Shown: positions 1 through 5,901, counted from the first letter of the stretch. The stretch is DNA of 7,587 bases from Chloroflexota bacterium (GCA_010092775.1 JAADYZ010000563.1:1-7587), one strand, 5' to 3'. The notes: generated from the letters alone by a model not told the origin. Made by a program: numbers and translations.

Positions 1-588
1 ATCCTCTGGCGTGTGACAGGCTCCGCAGGCCGCGATAGCGTCAACCAGGTATTGGCCGCTGGCCAGCACATCATCTGGCGGTGCTGCCTCGACCGCAGGG
101 CTCCGGTTGACCGCTATGGCGTCGGGTGGCGGCGCGGGATTCTCAAAAGGGGGTGGAGCGTCGACTGTCGGGAGGCTGCGCAGATAGCCCACCAGAGCCA
201 TCACATCAGCATTGGACAGGGCCGCGTAGTTCGCATAAGGCATGATGGGGTGAAGCAGCTCGCCGTCGGGCTGGATGCCCTGGGTGATTGCTTGAGCAAT
301 CTCGTCATCTGTCCAGGTGCCTATTCCACTTTCGTGGGGGCTGAGGTTGGGGCTGTAGAAGGTTTGCCCATTCACCTCAATCACATGGCCGCTGAAGGCT
401 GGGCCATCTGGCGGACTGTGACAGGCTGCGCAGCTCGCCACCTGGGCTAGATAAGCTCCGCGCTCAACCGGGTCTTGTGCGCGGACGACGGCCTGCGTCG
501 CCGCAAGCCTGAGGACGAGCACGAATGCGAGGGCGCCAAAGACGACTGCCCGGATCATTGTAATCTGATTTGGTCGGTGATTGGCCAT
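1..588 (-). CDS. Exported multihaem cytochrome c, partial (3' end beyond the window)
   Basis: Reading the minus strand from an ATG at 588 gives 196 codons that stay open to the window edge, so the C-terminus is missing. A signal peptide or anchor lies at residues 12-37 (hydrophobic VVFGALAFVLVL, then a VRA-Q cleavage-like site). The first cytochrome domain has CAACH at 53-57, the segment SPNLSPHESGIGTWTDDEI at 79-97 and a likely distal haem-ligand Met116 in IMPYANY. A Pro/Ala-rich linker at about 143-171 leads to a second domain that begins like the first (GQYLVDAIAACGACH) with CGACH at 188-192. This arrangement is typical of the diheme/triheme cytochrome subunits that accept electrons from membrane-bound alcohol, aldehyde or gluconate dehydrogenases; the haem count and partner here are unknown. 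An alternative start is Met11 (558), which leaves a cleaner signal peptide and suits the candidate promoter better. Neither start has a clear Shine-Dalgarno sequence. It is divergent from the pot operon. Confidence 0.88.
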   Translation of the reverse strand, partial: MANHRPNQITMIRAVVFGALAFVLVLRLAATQAVVRAQDPVERGAYLAQVASCAACHSPPDGPAFSGHVIEVNGQTFYSPNLSPHESGIGTWTDDEIAQAITQGIQPDGELLHPIMPYANYAALSNADVMALVGYLRSLPTVDAPPPFENPAPPPDAIAVNRSPAVEAAPPDDVLASGQYLVDAIAACGACHTPED

Positions 589-595
589 TGAATCG

Positions 596-624
596 AGTCT
601 ATCTTGCGAAACTGTACAGTTCAA
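596..624 (-). promoter_or_regulatory. Candidate sigma-70-type promoter for the cytochrome gene
   Basis: On the minus strand, TTGAAC (619-624) and TAGACT (596-601) are separated by 17 bases, and each matches the consensus hexamer at 4 of 6 positions. Transcription would begin near 589, almost on top of the ATG at 588. That implies either a leaderless mRNA or use of the downstream ATG at 558. This is a match by eye only. Confidence 0.35.
610..621. promoter_or_regulatory. Perfect 12-bp palindrome, candidate operator
   Basis: AACTGTACAGTT is its own reverse complement. It overlaps the -35 hexamer and the spacer of the candidate cytochrome promoter, where a dimeric repressor would act. It contains CTGT and ACAG half-sites like those of E. 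coli LexA but without the usual 8-base gap, so I do not assign it to LexA. The regulator is unknown. Confidence 0.4.
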
Positions 625-653
625 TTCTCGCGTTAAGTCGCTCAACCCGCTAG

Positions 654-667
654 AATCGCTAATCGCT
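654..667. repeat. Short tandem repeat, 2 x AATCGCT
   Basis: Two adjacent copies of the heptamer AATCGCT lie in the middle of the divergent intergenic region, and the core AATCG recurs at 591-595 and 670-674. GTTAAGT also occurs twice nearby (632-638 and 697-703). These could be binding sites or chance in a compositionally simple stretch. Confidence 0.25.
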
Positions 668-685
668 GCAATCGACAATTCTACA

Positions 686-715
686 TTGCGAGCTCGGTTA
701 AGTTAATCTTATGTT
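686..715 (+). promoter_or_regulatory. Candidate promoter for the potABCD operon
   Basis: TTGCGA (686-691) and TATGTT (710-715) are separated by 18 bases on the plus strand. Each matches the consensus at 4 of 6 positions. An 8-bp palindrome TGACGTCA (715-722) sits at the expected transcription start. The leader would be about 80 bases long and include the hairpin at 761-786. A competing -35-like TTGACG at 714-719 has no convincing -10 behind it. Confidence 0.3.
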
Positions 716-760
716 GACGTCATACGACGGAAGCTACGAAACGAAACTACTTGTTCTGTT

Positions 761-786
761 CCTAGGGAATACTTGAGTCCCTTAGG
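761..786 (+). promoter_or_regulatory. Small hairpin in the potA leader
   Basis: CCTAGGGA (761-768) can pair with TCCCTTAGG (778-786) as 8 base pairs with one bulged T, around a 9-base loop. No T-run follows, so it is not an intrinsic terminator. It ends 3 bases before the ATG at 790 and 8 bases before the GGAG of the ATG at 805. It would hide the only weak ribosome-binding bases of the upstream start, and it could affect translation or mRNA stability. Confidence 0.4.
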
Positions 787-794
787 TTAATGAT

Positions 795-798
795 GGAG
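795..798 (+). promoter_or_regulatory. Ribosome binding site deciding the potA start
   Basis: GGAG is followed by 6 bases and then ATG at 805. The upstream in-frame ATGs at 790 and 793 have only a poorly spaced AGG before them, inside the hairpin arm. This favours the start at 805. Confidence 0.55.
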
Positions 799-804
799 CG
801 CAGA

Positions 805-1875
805 ATGGGTAATCCCGCTGTTCAACTCACGCAAGTTACAAAAGCGTTTGGGGAAGTGCTCGCCGTCTCAGATATCGATTTGCGGATCGAGGACGGGGAG
901 TTCTTTTCTTTGTTAGGGCCCTCAGGTTGTGGGAAGACGACCACCCTGCGCATTATCGCTGGCTTTGAAATGCCAACGCAGGGCGACGTGCTGATTCGCG
1001 GGCGTTCGATGGGCCAGACGCCACCCTTCAAACGGCCAGTTAACACGGTTTTTCAGAACTACGCCCTCTTCCCGCATATGACCATTGAGCAAAATGTCGC
1101 CTTCGGCCTGGAGATGAAAAAGGTTGACAAGGCCGAGACGCAACGGCGGGTCGGTGAAGCGCTTGAGATGGTCCGCTTGCCAAATATGGGCAAGCGCCGC
1201 CCACATCAGCTTTCCGGTGGGCAGCAGCAGCGCGTCGCCCTAGCCCGTGCCCTCGTGAACGAACCAGAGGTGCTGTTGCTCGATGAGCCGCTGGGGGCTC
1301 TGGACCTCAAGCTGCGTAAGGCGATGCAGTTGGAGTTGAAGCGGCTTCAATCTCAAGTGGGTATCACTTTTGTCTACGTCACACATGACCAAGAAGAAGC
1401 GCTCACAATGTCGGACCGCATTGCCGTGATGAACGATGGTGAGGTGCTACAAGTTGGTTCCCCGGTTGAGATTTATGAGCACCCTACCAGTGGCTTTGTG
1501 GCCGACTTCATCGGCGAAAGCAATATGCTCTATGGCACCGTGTACGCAGTCGAAGGGACTGAAGCGGTTATCCTGGTGGATGGGACTGTGCCCGTTCGTG
1601 CACATACCGACTATGATCTATCACATGGGCAGCGGGCTGGGGTGGTAGTGCGCCCTGAGAAGATTACGCTGGGTAACGGTGGTGCGCTGCTGGGTCGTGT
1701 GGAAGAAGTGGTCTACATCGGCACTGATACGCGCTACTCCATCCGCTTGACCGACTCGACCACCCTGATTGTTCGCGAGCAGAATGGAAACTCCGATCAG
1801 GTGCGGCTCTATGAAGCTGGTGAAGAAGTCAGCGTGGGCTGGTCGCCTGCTCAAGCGATTGTCTTGGTGGACTGA
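805..1875 (+). CDS. potA: Spermidine/putrescine ABC transporter ATP-binding protein PotA
   Basis: This is the cytoplasmic ATPase that powers polyamine import, working as a dimer on PotB and PotC. From Met at 805 it is 356 residues, close to the usual PotA length. All nucleotide-binding motifs are intact: Walker A GPSGCGKTT at 38-46, Q-loop Gln84 in VFQNYALFPHMT, signature LSGGQQQR at 136-143, Walker B VLLLDEP at 156-162, D-loop GALD at 164-167 and switch His194 in VTHDQEE. After about residue 235 comes the regulatory extension of the MalK/PotA group, with a TOBE-type domain around VVRPEKITL (about 282-290). The start at 805 is chosen for its GGAG; starting at 790 would add five residues (MMERR). 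It is the first gene of the operon, with 14 bases before potB. The ATPase alone cannot distinguish polyamines from related ligands; the assignment relies on the whole operon. Confidence 0.93.
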   Translation: MGNPAVQLTQVTKAFGEVLAVSDIDLRIEDGEFFSLLGPSGCGKTTTLRIIAGFEMPTQGDVLIRGRSMGQTPPFKRPVNTVFQNYALFPHMTIEQNVAFGLEMKKVDKAETQRRVGEALEMVRLPNMGKRRPHQLSGGQQQRVALARALVNEPEVLLLDEPLGALDLKLRKAMQLELKRLQSQVGITFVYVTHDQEEALTMSDRIAVMNDGEVLQVGSPVEIYEHPTSGFVADFIGESNMLYGTVYAVEGTEAVILVDGTVPVRAHTDYDLSHGQRAGVVVRPEKITLGNGGALLGRVEEVVYIGTDTRYSIRLTDSTTLIVREQNGNSDQVRLYEAGEEVSVGWSPAQAIVLVD

Positions 1876-1889
1876 GGAATGGCCAGATT

Positions 1890-2768
1890 ATGAGTGTTCG
1901 CGAACCACGTACCCGCCGAGAGCGAACCAGCGTATCGGTCCTGACGGGGCCAACGGTGATCTGGCTGCTGCTGTTCTTCATCGTCCCGCTGGGCGTGATT
2001 TTTGTGTACAGCTTCTTGCAGCGCGGTGCCTTTGGCGGCGTGGAGTGGGTCTTCCAGATCGATAACTACCTGCGCTTTGCAGACGCCCTCTATATCAACA
2101 TCTTTGTCCGCTCACTGTGGATTGCAGTGCTGACGACCTTGATCTGCCTGCTCATCGGCTATCCTGTCGCATTTTGGATGTCGCGCCGCCCAGCCTGGAT
2201 GCAAGGTGGGCTGCTGCTCCTGATCATGGTGCCCTTCTGGACCAACTTCGTCGTGCGTATGTATGCCTGGCGCTTGCTGCTTTTCCGCCAGGGAATCTTG
2301 AACGGTTTTGTGATGGGGCTAGGACTGCGTGAGGAACCGCTCGCGCTGCTCTTCACACCCACCGCCGTCGTGATCGGGTTGGTGTTTGCCTGGGTGGTCA
2401 ACATGATCCTGCCCTGCTATGCCAGTCTGGTCGGGCTGAACGACGCCATGCTCGAAGCCGCCCAAGACCTCTACGCGAATCGCTGGCAGACCTTCTGGAA
2501 AGTAGTCGTGCCTTTGACGATGCCCGGCATCGTCAGCGGTTCGATCCTGGTGTTTGTGCCTTCCCTTGGCGCCTATGTCATTCCTGATATGTTGGGAGGT
2601 GGATCAGCCGATATGATCGGGAACCTGATCCACCAACAGTTCACGTCAGGCCAGAATTGGCCGTTTGGCTCGGCCATCTCTGTGCTTTTGATGTTGACCA
2701 TGTTAATCGGCACGTTGATCTACTTCCGAGTAGCTCGTCAGCGTACTGCTCAAGGGATTGTAGGCTAG
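1890..2768 (+). CDS. potB: Spermidine/putrescine ABC transporter permease PotB
   Basis: This is one of the two membrane subunits forming the transport path. It has 292 residues with about six membrane segments, near 21-43, 72-97, 105-127, 151-178, 212-232 and 259-281, as in other PotB/PotH proteins. The cytoplasmic EAA loop that docks on PotA lies at about 184-213 (LNDAMLEAAQDLYANRW to VPLTMPGI). The position normally held by Gly in EAA---G is Tyr195. The C-terminal region with DMLGGG (233-238), GNLIHQQF and NWPFGSA closely resembles PotB of enterobacteria as I remember it. The basic N-terminus (REPRTRRERT) is presumably cytoplasmic. GAGG at 1874-1877 overlaps the potA stop and lies 12 bases from the ATG, which is rather far. 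potC follows after only 4 bases, so translational coupling is likely. Confidence 0.92.
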   Translation: MSVREPRTRRERTSVSVLTGPTVIWLLLFFIVPLGVIFVYSFLQRGAFGGVEWVFQIDNYLRFADALYINIFVRSLWIAVLTTLICLLIGYPVAFWMSRRPAWMQGGLLLLIMVPFWTNFVVRMYAWRLLLFRQGILNGFVMGLGLREEPLALLFTPTAVVIGLVFAWVVNMILPCYASLVGLNDAMLEAAQDLYANRWQTFWKVVVPLTMPGIVSGSILVFVPSLGAYVIPDMLGGGSADMIGNLIHQQFTSGQNWPFGSAISVLLMLTMLIGTLIYFRVARQRTAQGIVG

Positions 2769-2772
2769 GCTT

Positions 2773-3648
2773 ATGGCGTCATCATCAACAACACCCTCCA
2801 CTCAACCTGTGACTGAGGGCCACCCAACCTCTAGGGTCTCCTCCGGGTTTGCCAGTTTCTGGCGCCAACTGGGCAAGTTTTTGCTATCGGGCTGGGCCCT
2901 GATCTTCTTCGTGTTTCTGTATCTTCCCATCGTCACGTTGATCGTGTTCTCGTTCAATGAGTCCCGCTTTGCGACAGAGTGGTCGGGCTTCACGCTGCAA
3001 TGGTACGGTGAACTCTTTCAGAATCGCTTACTAGGTCTGGCCCTGCGCAACAGTTTGATCGTCGCGTTCAGCACAACGCTGATCTCAACGGCCATCGGGA
3101 CGATGGTTGCTGTTGCATTGGAACGCTTTGACTTCAAAGGCAAACTGCCAATTGATGCGCTGCTGTTCCTGCCCATCATTATCCCTGATATTGCGATGGG
3201 GATTATGCTACTCTCTTTCTTTGCCCTGCTAAACCAGTCGTTGGGCTTTGTCACAATTATTATTGCCCATACGGCTTTCAACATCTCCTTCGTCGCGGTA
3301 ATTGTGCGCGCCCGGATGGCCGATATTGACCCCACCTTGGAAGAGGCCGCTAATGATCTCGGTGCAAATGAGTGGCAGGCGTTCTGGCGAGTTGGATTTC
3401 CACTGCTGCTGCCAGGGATTTTGGCAGGCGCGCTGACCGCCTTCACCCTATCGTTAGATGACTATGTGGTGACCTTCTTCGTCTCCGGGCCGGGGTCAAC
3501 GACCCTGCCCGTGCGCGTTTATGGCATGATCCGGCGCGGGGTTACGCCTGAGATCAATGCGCTCTCTAGCTTGTTGTTGGTAGCCTCGATGATCCTCGTT
3601 GTACTCTCGCTTGCATTGCAACGTAGGAGTAGTCGGCTCAACGTCTAA
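2773..3648 (+). CDS. potC: Spermidine/putrescine ABC transporter permease PotC
   Basis: This is the second channel subunit, partner of PotB. It has 291 residues with about six membrane segments, near 39-61, 94-116, 127-150, 157-178, 212-232 and 264-283. Its EAA loop (188-216) carries the canonical EAANDLG with Gly197, unlike PotB. The segments FSFNESRF (about 59-66), FTLQWYGELF and LSLDDYVVTFFVSGPGSTTLPVRVY (about 227-250) are hallmarks of PotC/PotI. The first 25 residues or so are a Ser/Thr/Pro-rich extension that makes it longer than E. coli PotC, which I recall as about 264 residues. The ATG at 2773 is 4 bases after the potB stop; the only Shine-Dalgarno-like bases are AGG at 2762-2764 and 2767-2769, so re-initiation from potB is plausible. 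Confidence 0.92.
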   Translation: MASSSTTPSTQPVTEGHPTSRVSSGFASFWRQLGKFLLSGWALIFFVFLYLPIVTLIVFSFNESRFATEWSGFTLQWYGELFQNRLLGLALRNSLIVAFSTTLISTAIGTMVAVALERFDFKGKLPIDALLFLPIIIPDIAMGIMLLSFFALLNQSLGFVTIIIAHTAFNISFVAVIVRARMADIDPTLEEAANDLGANEWQAFWRVGFPLLLPGILAGALTAFTLSLDDYVVTFFVSGPGSTTLPVRVYGMIRRGVTPEINALSSLLLVASMILVVLSLALQRRSSRLNV

Positions 3649-3668
3649 CGTATCGACACTGTGTTTGC

Positions 3669-3687
3669 TCCGGTCATTGAAACCGGA
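3669..3687 (+). promoter_or_regulatory. Small hairpin between potC and potD
   Basis: TCCGGT (3669-3674) pairs with ACCGGA (3682-3687) around a 7-base loop in the 63-base potC-potD spacer. No T-run follows, so transcription should read through. In such operons the binding protein is often made in excess. A stem at this position could protect one side of a processed mRNA, but that is inference and the stem is short. Confidence 0.35.
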
Positions 3688-3700
3688 AACGTTCGTTCAT

Positions 3701-3706
3701 AGGAGG
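3701..3706 (+). promoter_or_regulatory. Strong ribosome binding site of potD
   Basis: AGGAGG is the only full consensus Shine-Dalgarno in the operon. It is 5 bases before the ATG at 3712 and 8 bases before the ATG at 3715, so either start is possible; the products differ by one Met. It fits the need for more binding protein than permease. Confidence 0.75.
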
Positions 3707-3711
3707 AAGAC

Positions 3712-4788
3712 ATGATGAAAAAGCGGATGGGGATAATTGGGTTGATTGCCTTAGCTGCGGCGCTGACCCTTGCGGGCTGCGCTGGGCAGAGTCAACCAGA
3801 GGTGTTGTATTTCTACAATTGGTCTGACTACATTGACGAAACGCTCATTGCTGATTTTGAAGAAGAGACCGGAATCCAGGTCGTCGAGGATACCTTTGGT
3901 AGTAACGAAGAGCTGTTTGCCAAGCTGCAAGCAGACAGTGGTCAGTACGATGTGATCGTACCGTCTGACTATATGGTCGCCAACATGATCGAAAATGGGA
4001 TGTTGGCCACCCTTGATAAGGATGCCTTGGAGAACGATCAGTTTCTCGATCCCGTCTTCTCCAATCCACCCTACGATCCTGGTTTGGAACACTGCATCCC
4101 CTACTTGTGGGGCACTACTGGCATTGGCTTTGACTCAGCCGACTTTGAAGGCGCAGAGATCACCAGCGCTGAGGTGATGTTCAACCCGGAAATGCTCGAA
4201 GAACTGGGCGTGCGCCTCTCTTTCTTGGATGACTCGCGCGAGACGCTGGGCATCGCATTGAACTACTTGGGCTACAGTCCTAATTCGACGGACGAAGCCG
4301 AACTCGAAGAGGCCAAGCAGCTCTTGCTTGGCGTGCGTGATTACATCGTGACCTTTGACTCCGAAACCTACGAAGAGAACTTGCTGACCGATGAGACCAA
4401 CCTGGCCTTCGGTTACAACGGCGATTTCTTCCTGGCAGTTGAGGAGAACGAAGACATCGTCTATGTGATCCCTGAAGAGGGAACCACCGTTTGGACGGAC
4501 AATTTATGTATCCCAGTTGAAGTGGCGCAAGATGAAGCACGCTACGCTCGCGCCCTTCAATGGATTGATTTCCTCCACCGGCCCGAAAACATGGCCCGCA
4601 TTGTCAACTACGTCTACTATCCTTCGCCCAACTCAGCGGCCAACGAACTCGTCGATCCGGAGATCACAGGTGACCCATCCATCTACCCAGACGAAGAGAC
4701 CTTCGCTCGGCTGTACTTCCTTGAGCCAGTCGGCGAGGCAACCGAATTGTATGATCGCATCTGGACCGAAGTGATAGCGGGGCAGTAA
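3712..4788 (+). CDS. potD: Polyamine-binding lipoprotein PotD (ABC transporter substrate-binding protein)
   Basis: This is the extracellular ligand-capturing component, anchored by lipid. It has 358 residues. The signal is MMKKRMG followed by a hydrophobic stretch, and the lipobox LAGC has its lipidated Cys at 23. The mature part begins VLYFYNWSDYIDETLIADFEE, the classic start of the PotD/PotF family. By alignment from memory to E. coli PotD, ligand-contact positions are kept at Trp37, Tyr40, Ser85, Tyr87, Asp174, Glu177, Trp261, Asp263 and Tyr303. The positions equivalent to Trp229 and Gln327 appear to be Tyr235 (GYNGD) and a Leu (in YFLEPVG). The acidic pair and aromatic residues support a polycation ligand; whether it is spermidine, putrescine or another amine cannot be told. 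It is the last gene of the operon, directly before the terminator. The protein is strongly acidic. Confidence 0.92.
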   Translation: MMKKRMGIIGLIALAAALTLAGCAGQSQPEVLYFYNWSDYIDETLIADFEEETGIQVVEDTFGSNEELFAKLQADSGQYDVIVPSDYMVANMIENGMLATLDKDALENDQFLDPVFSNPPYDPGLEHCIPYLWGTTGIGFDSADFEGAEITSAEVMFNPEMLEELGVRLSFLDDSRETLGIALNYLGYSPNSTDEAELEEAKQLLLGVRDYIVTFDSETYEENLLTDETNLAFGYNGDFFLAVEENEDIVYVIPEEGTTVWTDNLCIPVEVAQDEARYARALQWIDFLHRPENMARIVNYVYYPSPNSAANELVDPEITGDPSIYPDEETFARLYFLEPVGEATELYDRIWTEVIAGQ

Positions 4789-4817
4789 CGCTTTACACTG
4801 GTTTAACTACTATTTAT

Positions 4818-4856
4818 GCGGGGTGGCGACGTGATCGCTACCCCGCTTTTTCTTTT
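4818..4856 (+). terminator. Intrinsic terminator of the potABCD operon
   Basis: GCGGGGTGGCGA (4818-4829) pairs with TCGCTACCCCGC (4835-4846): 12 pairs including one G-T, with a 5-base loop, followed by TTTTTCTTTT (4847-4856). It lies 30 bases after the potD stop. On the opposite strand the stem is followed only by ATAAATAG, so termination of the convergent gene here would be weaker. Confidence 0.92.
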
Positions 4857-5827
4857 CGAGGGTCTGGGGTGTCGTGAAGAATTGGCCATCCCATCAGTCT
4901 GGTTATTTGTGCGTAAAGCCGCTGGAGAGGATTCGTGCTATGGCGTACAAACTGCTGCACTGCGGCCAAAGGATCAAGGGTTTCACCCTTGCTCTGGGCG
5001 CGCCAGTCGGCCCATTCAATCATCCAGCCCATCAGGTCCGCAGTGGATCGCCCGGGGAACAGGTCCATGATGCGCTGCCGTTGCAACTCTGCTGTGATGG
5101 GGATATAGACACTATCGTACCAGTGGGCAGCCGCTTCAGGTAGACCAATTGCTTGGCCTTGCTGACGCTCAAGAATGTGCCGGTGCAGGCCAATTTGCAT
5201 CTCCAGGGTGCGATAGCCGCCCAGGCTGGTGAACATGATATGTTGGCCGGGACGCGTGACATCCAGCCGAGTCATTTCCAAGAAGTCAAGATACTCACCC
5301 CGGATCAAGATGTCGGTCTGGTCATCATCATCCCACAGAGGCACACGGGATGAGTATTCAAACACATGCGCTTCGATGCTTGTCATGCCAATCTGACGGG
5401 CAACCGAGACGCGATGGTTGCCATCTTTGACGAAATACACCCCACCGACCTTGTACACCTCAATCGGCGGTACGCCACCCGACTGCATAGCCTTTTCGAT
5501 CTGCCCCCAGCGTGCGCTGAGGTTGTCGCGCCGAGGCAAGAAGGTCCGGTTGAAATCTTCATAGCGGGCGATGCTGCCCACGATTTTGTCCACCGGGATA
5601 GCTTGCACCCCGCGATAATCGCTTTGTTCGAGGCGCAGTTGCTGCCGGACCTCCTCAAATGAGAGCAGGTCCTCCGGGTACCAGCGGAAGCGCGCCAGTA
5701 AACGCGATAGAAAGGCGCGGCTTCGGGCCCGGCCAAAAGCACCCCAGTAGCGGAAGCTAGGGCCACCCAGGCCCATTGCCAGGGCCCGTCGGTAAGCTGA
5801 AGTCTCAGGGGGCGGTCGATGGCTCAT
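4838..5827 (-). CDS. ParB/sulfiredoxin-fold protein with DUF4032-like C-terminus, function unknown
   Basis: It has 329 residues and no signal or membrane segment. A basic N-terminus (FGRARSRAFLSRLLARFR, about 31-48) is followed by LLSFEEVRQQLRL. A ParB/Srx-like domain occupies about 74-158: IPVDKIVGSIARYEDFNRTF, then IEVYKVGGVYFVKDGNHRVSVARQIG with the DGNHR motif at 135-139. A second region (about 168-280) contains QTDILIRGEYLDFLEMT, HWYDSVYIPI (235-244) and FPGRSTADLMGWMIEWADW (257-275), which resembles DUF4032-type sequences as I recall them. Such proteins are often annotated 'transcriptional regulator' or 'ParB-like nuclease', but no helix-turn-helix is evident, so neither label is proven. 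The ATG at 5827 has no good Shine-Dalgarno; Met18 (5776) is an alternative, and the stretch resembling homologues begins at about residue 31. The stop lies inside the pot terminator. It may be co-transcribed with the membrane-protein gene upstream. Confidence 0.82.
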   Translation of the reverse strand: MSHRPPPETSAYRRALAMGLGGPSFRYWGAFGRARSRAFLSRLLARFRWYPEDLLSFEEVRQQLRLEQSDYRGVQAIPVDKIVGSIARYEDFNRTFLPRRDNLSARWGQIEKAMQSGGVPPIEVYKVGGVYFVKDGNHRVSVARQIGMTSIEAHVFEYSSRVPLWDDDDQTDILIRGEYLDFLEMTRLDVTRPGQHIMFTSLGGYRTLEMQIGLHRHILERQQGQAIGLPEAAAHWYDSVYIPITAELQRQRIMDLFPGRSTADLMGWMIEWADWRAQSKGETLDPLAAVQQFVRHSTNPLQRLYAQITRLMGWPILHDTPDPRKEKAG

Positions 5828-5852
5828 GTGCTGGTTCTCACAGATGTAAGAG

Positions 5853-5875
5853 ACTTGTTGATGTGGATGACAAGT
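5853..5875. promoter_or_regulatory. Inverted repeat upstream of the ParB-like gene
   Basis: ACTTGT (5853-5858) and ACAAGT (5870-5875) are perfect inverted repeats separated by 11 bases, 26 bases upstream of the ATG at 5827. The spacing puts the arms about 17 bases apart centre to centre, compatible with a dimeric regulator or a weak RNA hairpin. The arms are short, so chance is possible. Confidence 0.3.
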
Positions 5876-5878
5876 ATA
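5873..5878 (-). promoter_or_regulatory. Possible -10 element for the ParB-like gene
   Basis: TATACT on the minus strand matches the -10 consensus at 5 of 6 positions and would start transcription about 39 bases before the ATG. No recognisable -35 lies 16-18 bases upstream, nor an extended -10 TG. It overlaps one arm of the inverted repeat. It would let this gene be transcribed without its upstream neighbour. Confidence 0.25.
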
Positions 5879-5901
5879 GCGGGTGATGGGCTGAATTGCT
5901 C

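Noticed and set aside
13..450. Plus-strand open frame of 145 codons over the cytochrome
   Set aside because: It is antisense to a clear cytochrome c frame with two CxxCH motifs, and its translation has no recognisable domain.
610..621. LexA (SOS) box
   Set aside because: The half-sites CTGT and ACAG are fused without the 8-base spacer of the E. coli box, and the sequence does not match the GAAC-N4-GTTC Gram-positive box.
589..804. Riboswitch or tRNA in the intergenic region
   Set aside because: I found no cloverleaf, no multi-stem junction and no known riboswitch core, only the single small hairpin at 761-786.
3018..3446. Minus-strand open frame of 142 codons inside potC
   Set aside because: It is a shadow of the permease gene; its protein is basic, low in complexity and unlike any family I know.
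3612..3622. Near-palindrome TTGCATTGCAA
   Set aside because: It lies inside the potC coding sequence close to its end, is short, and has no promoter element nearby.
5383..5766. Minus-strand 127-codon frame inside the ParB-like gene
   Set aside because: It is an alternate frame of a gene whose main frame carries conserved motifs along its whole length.
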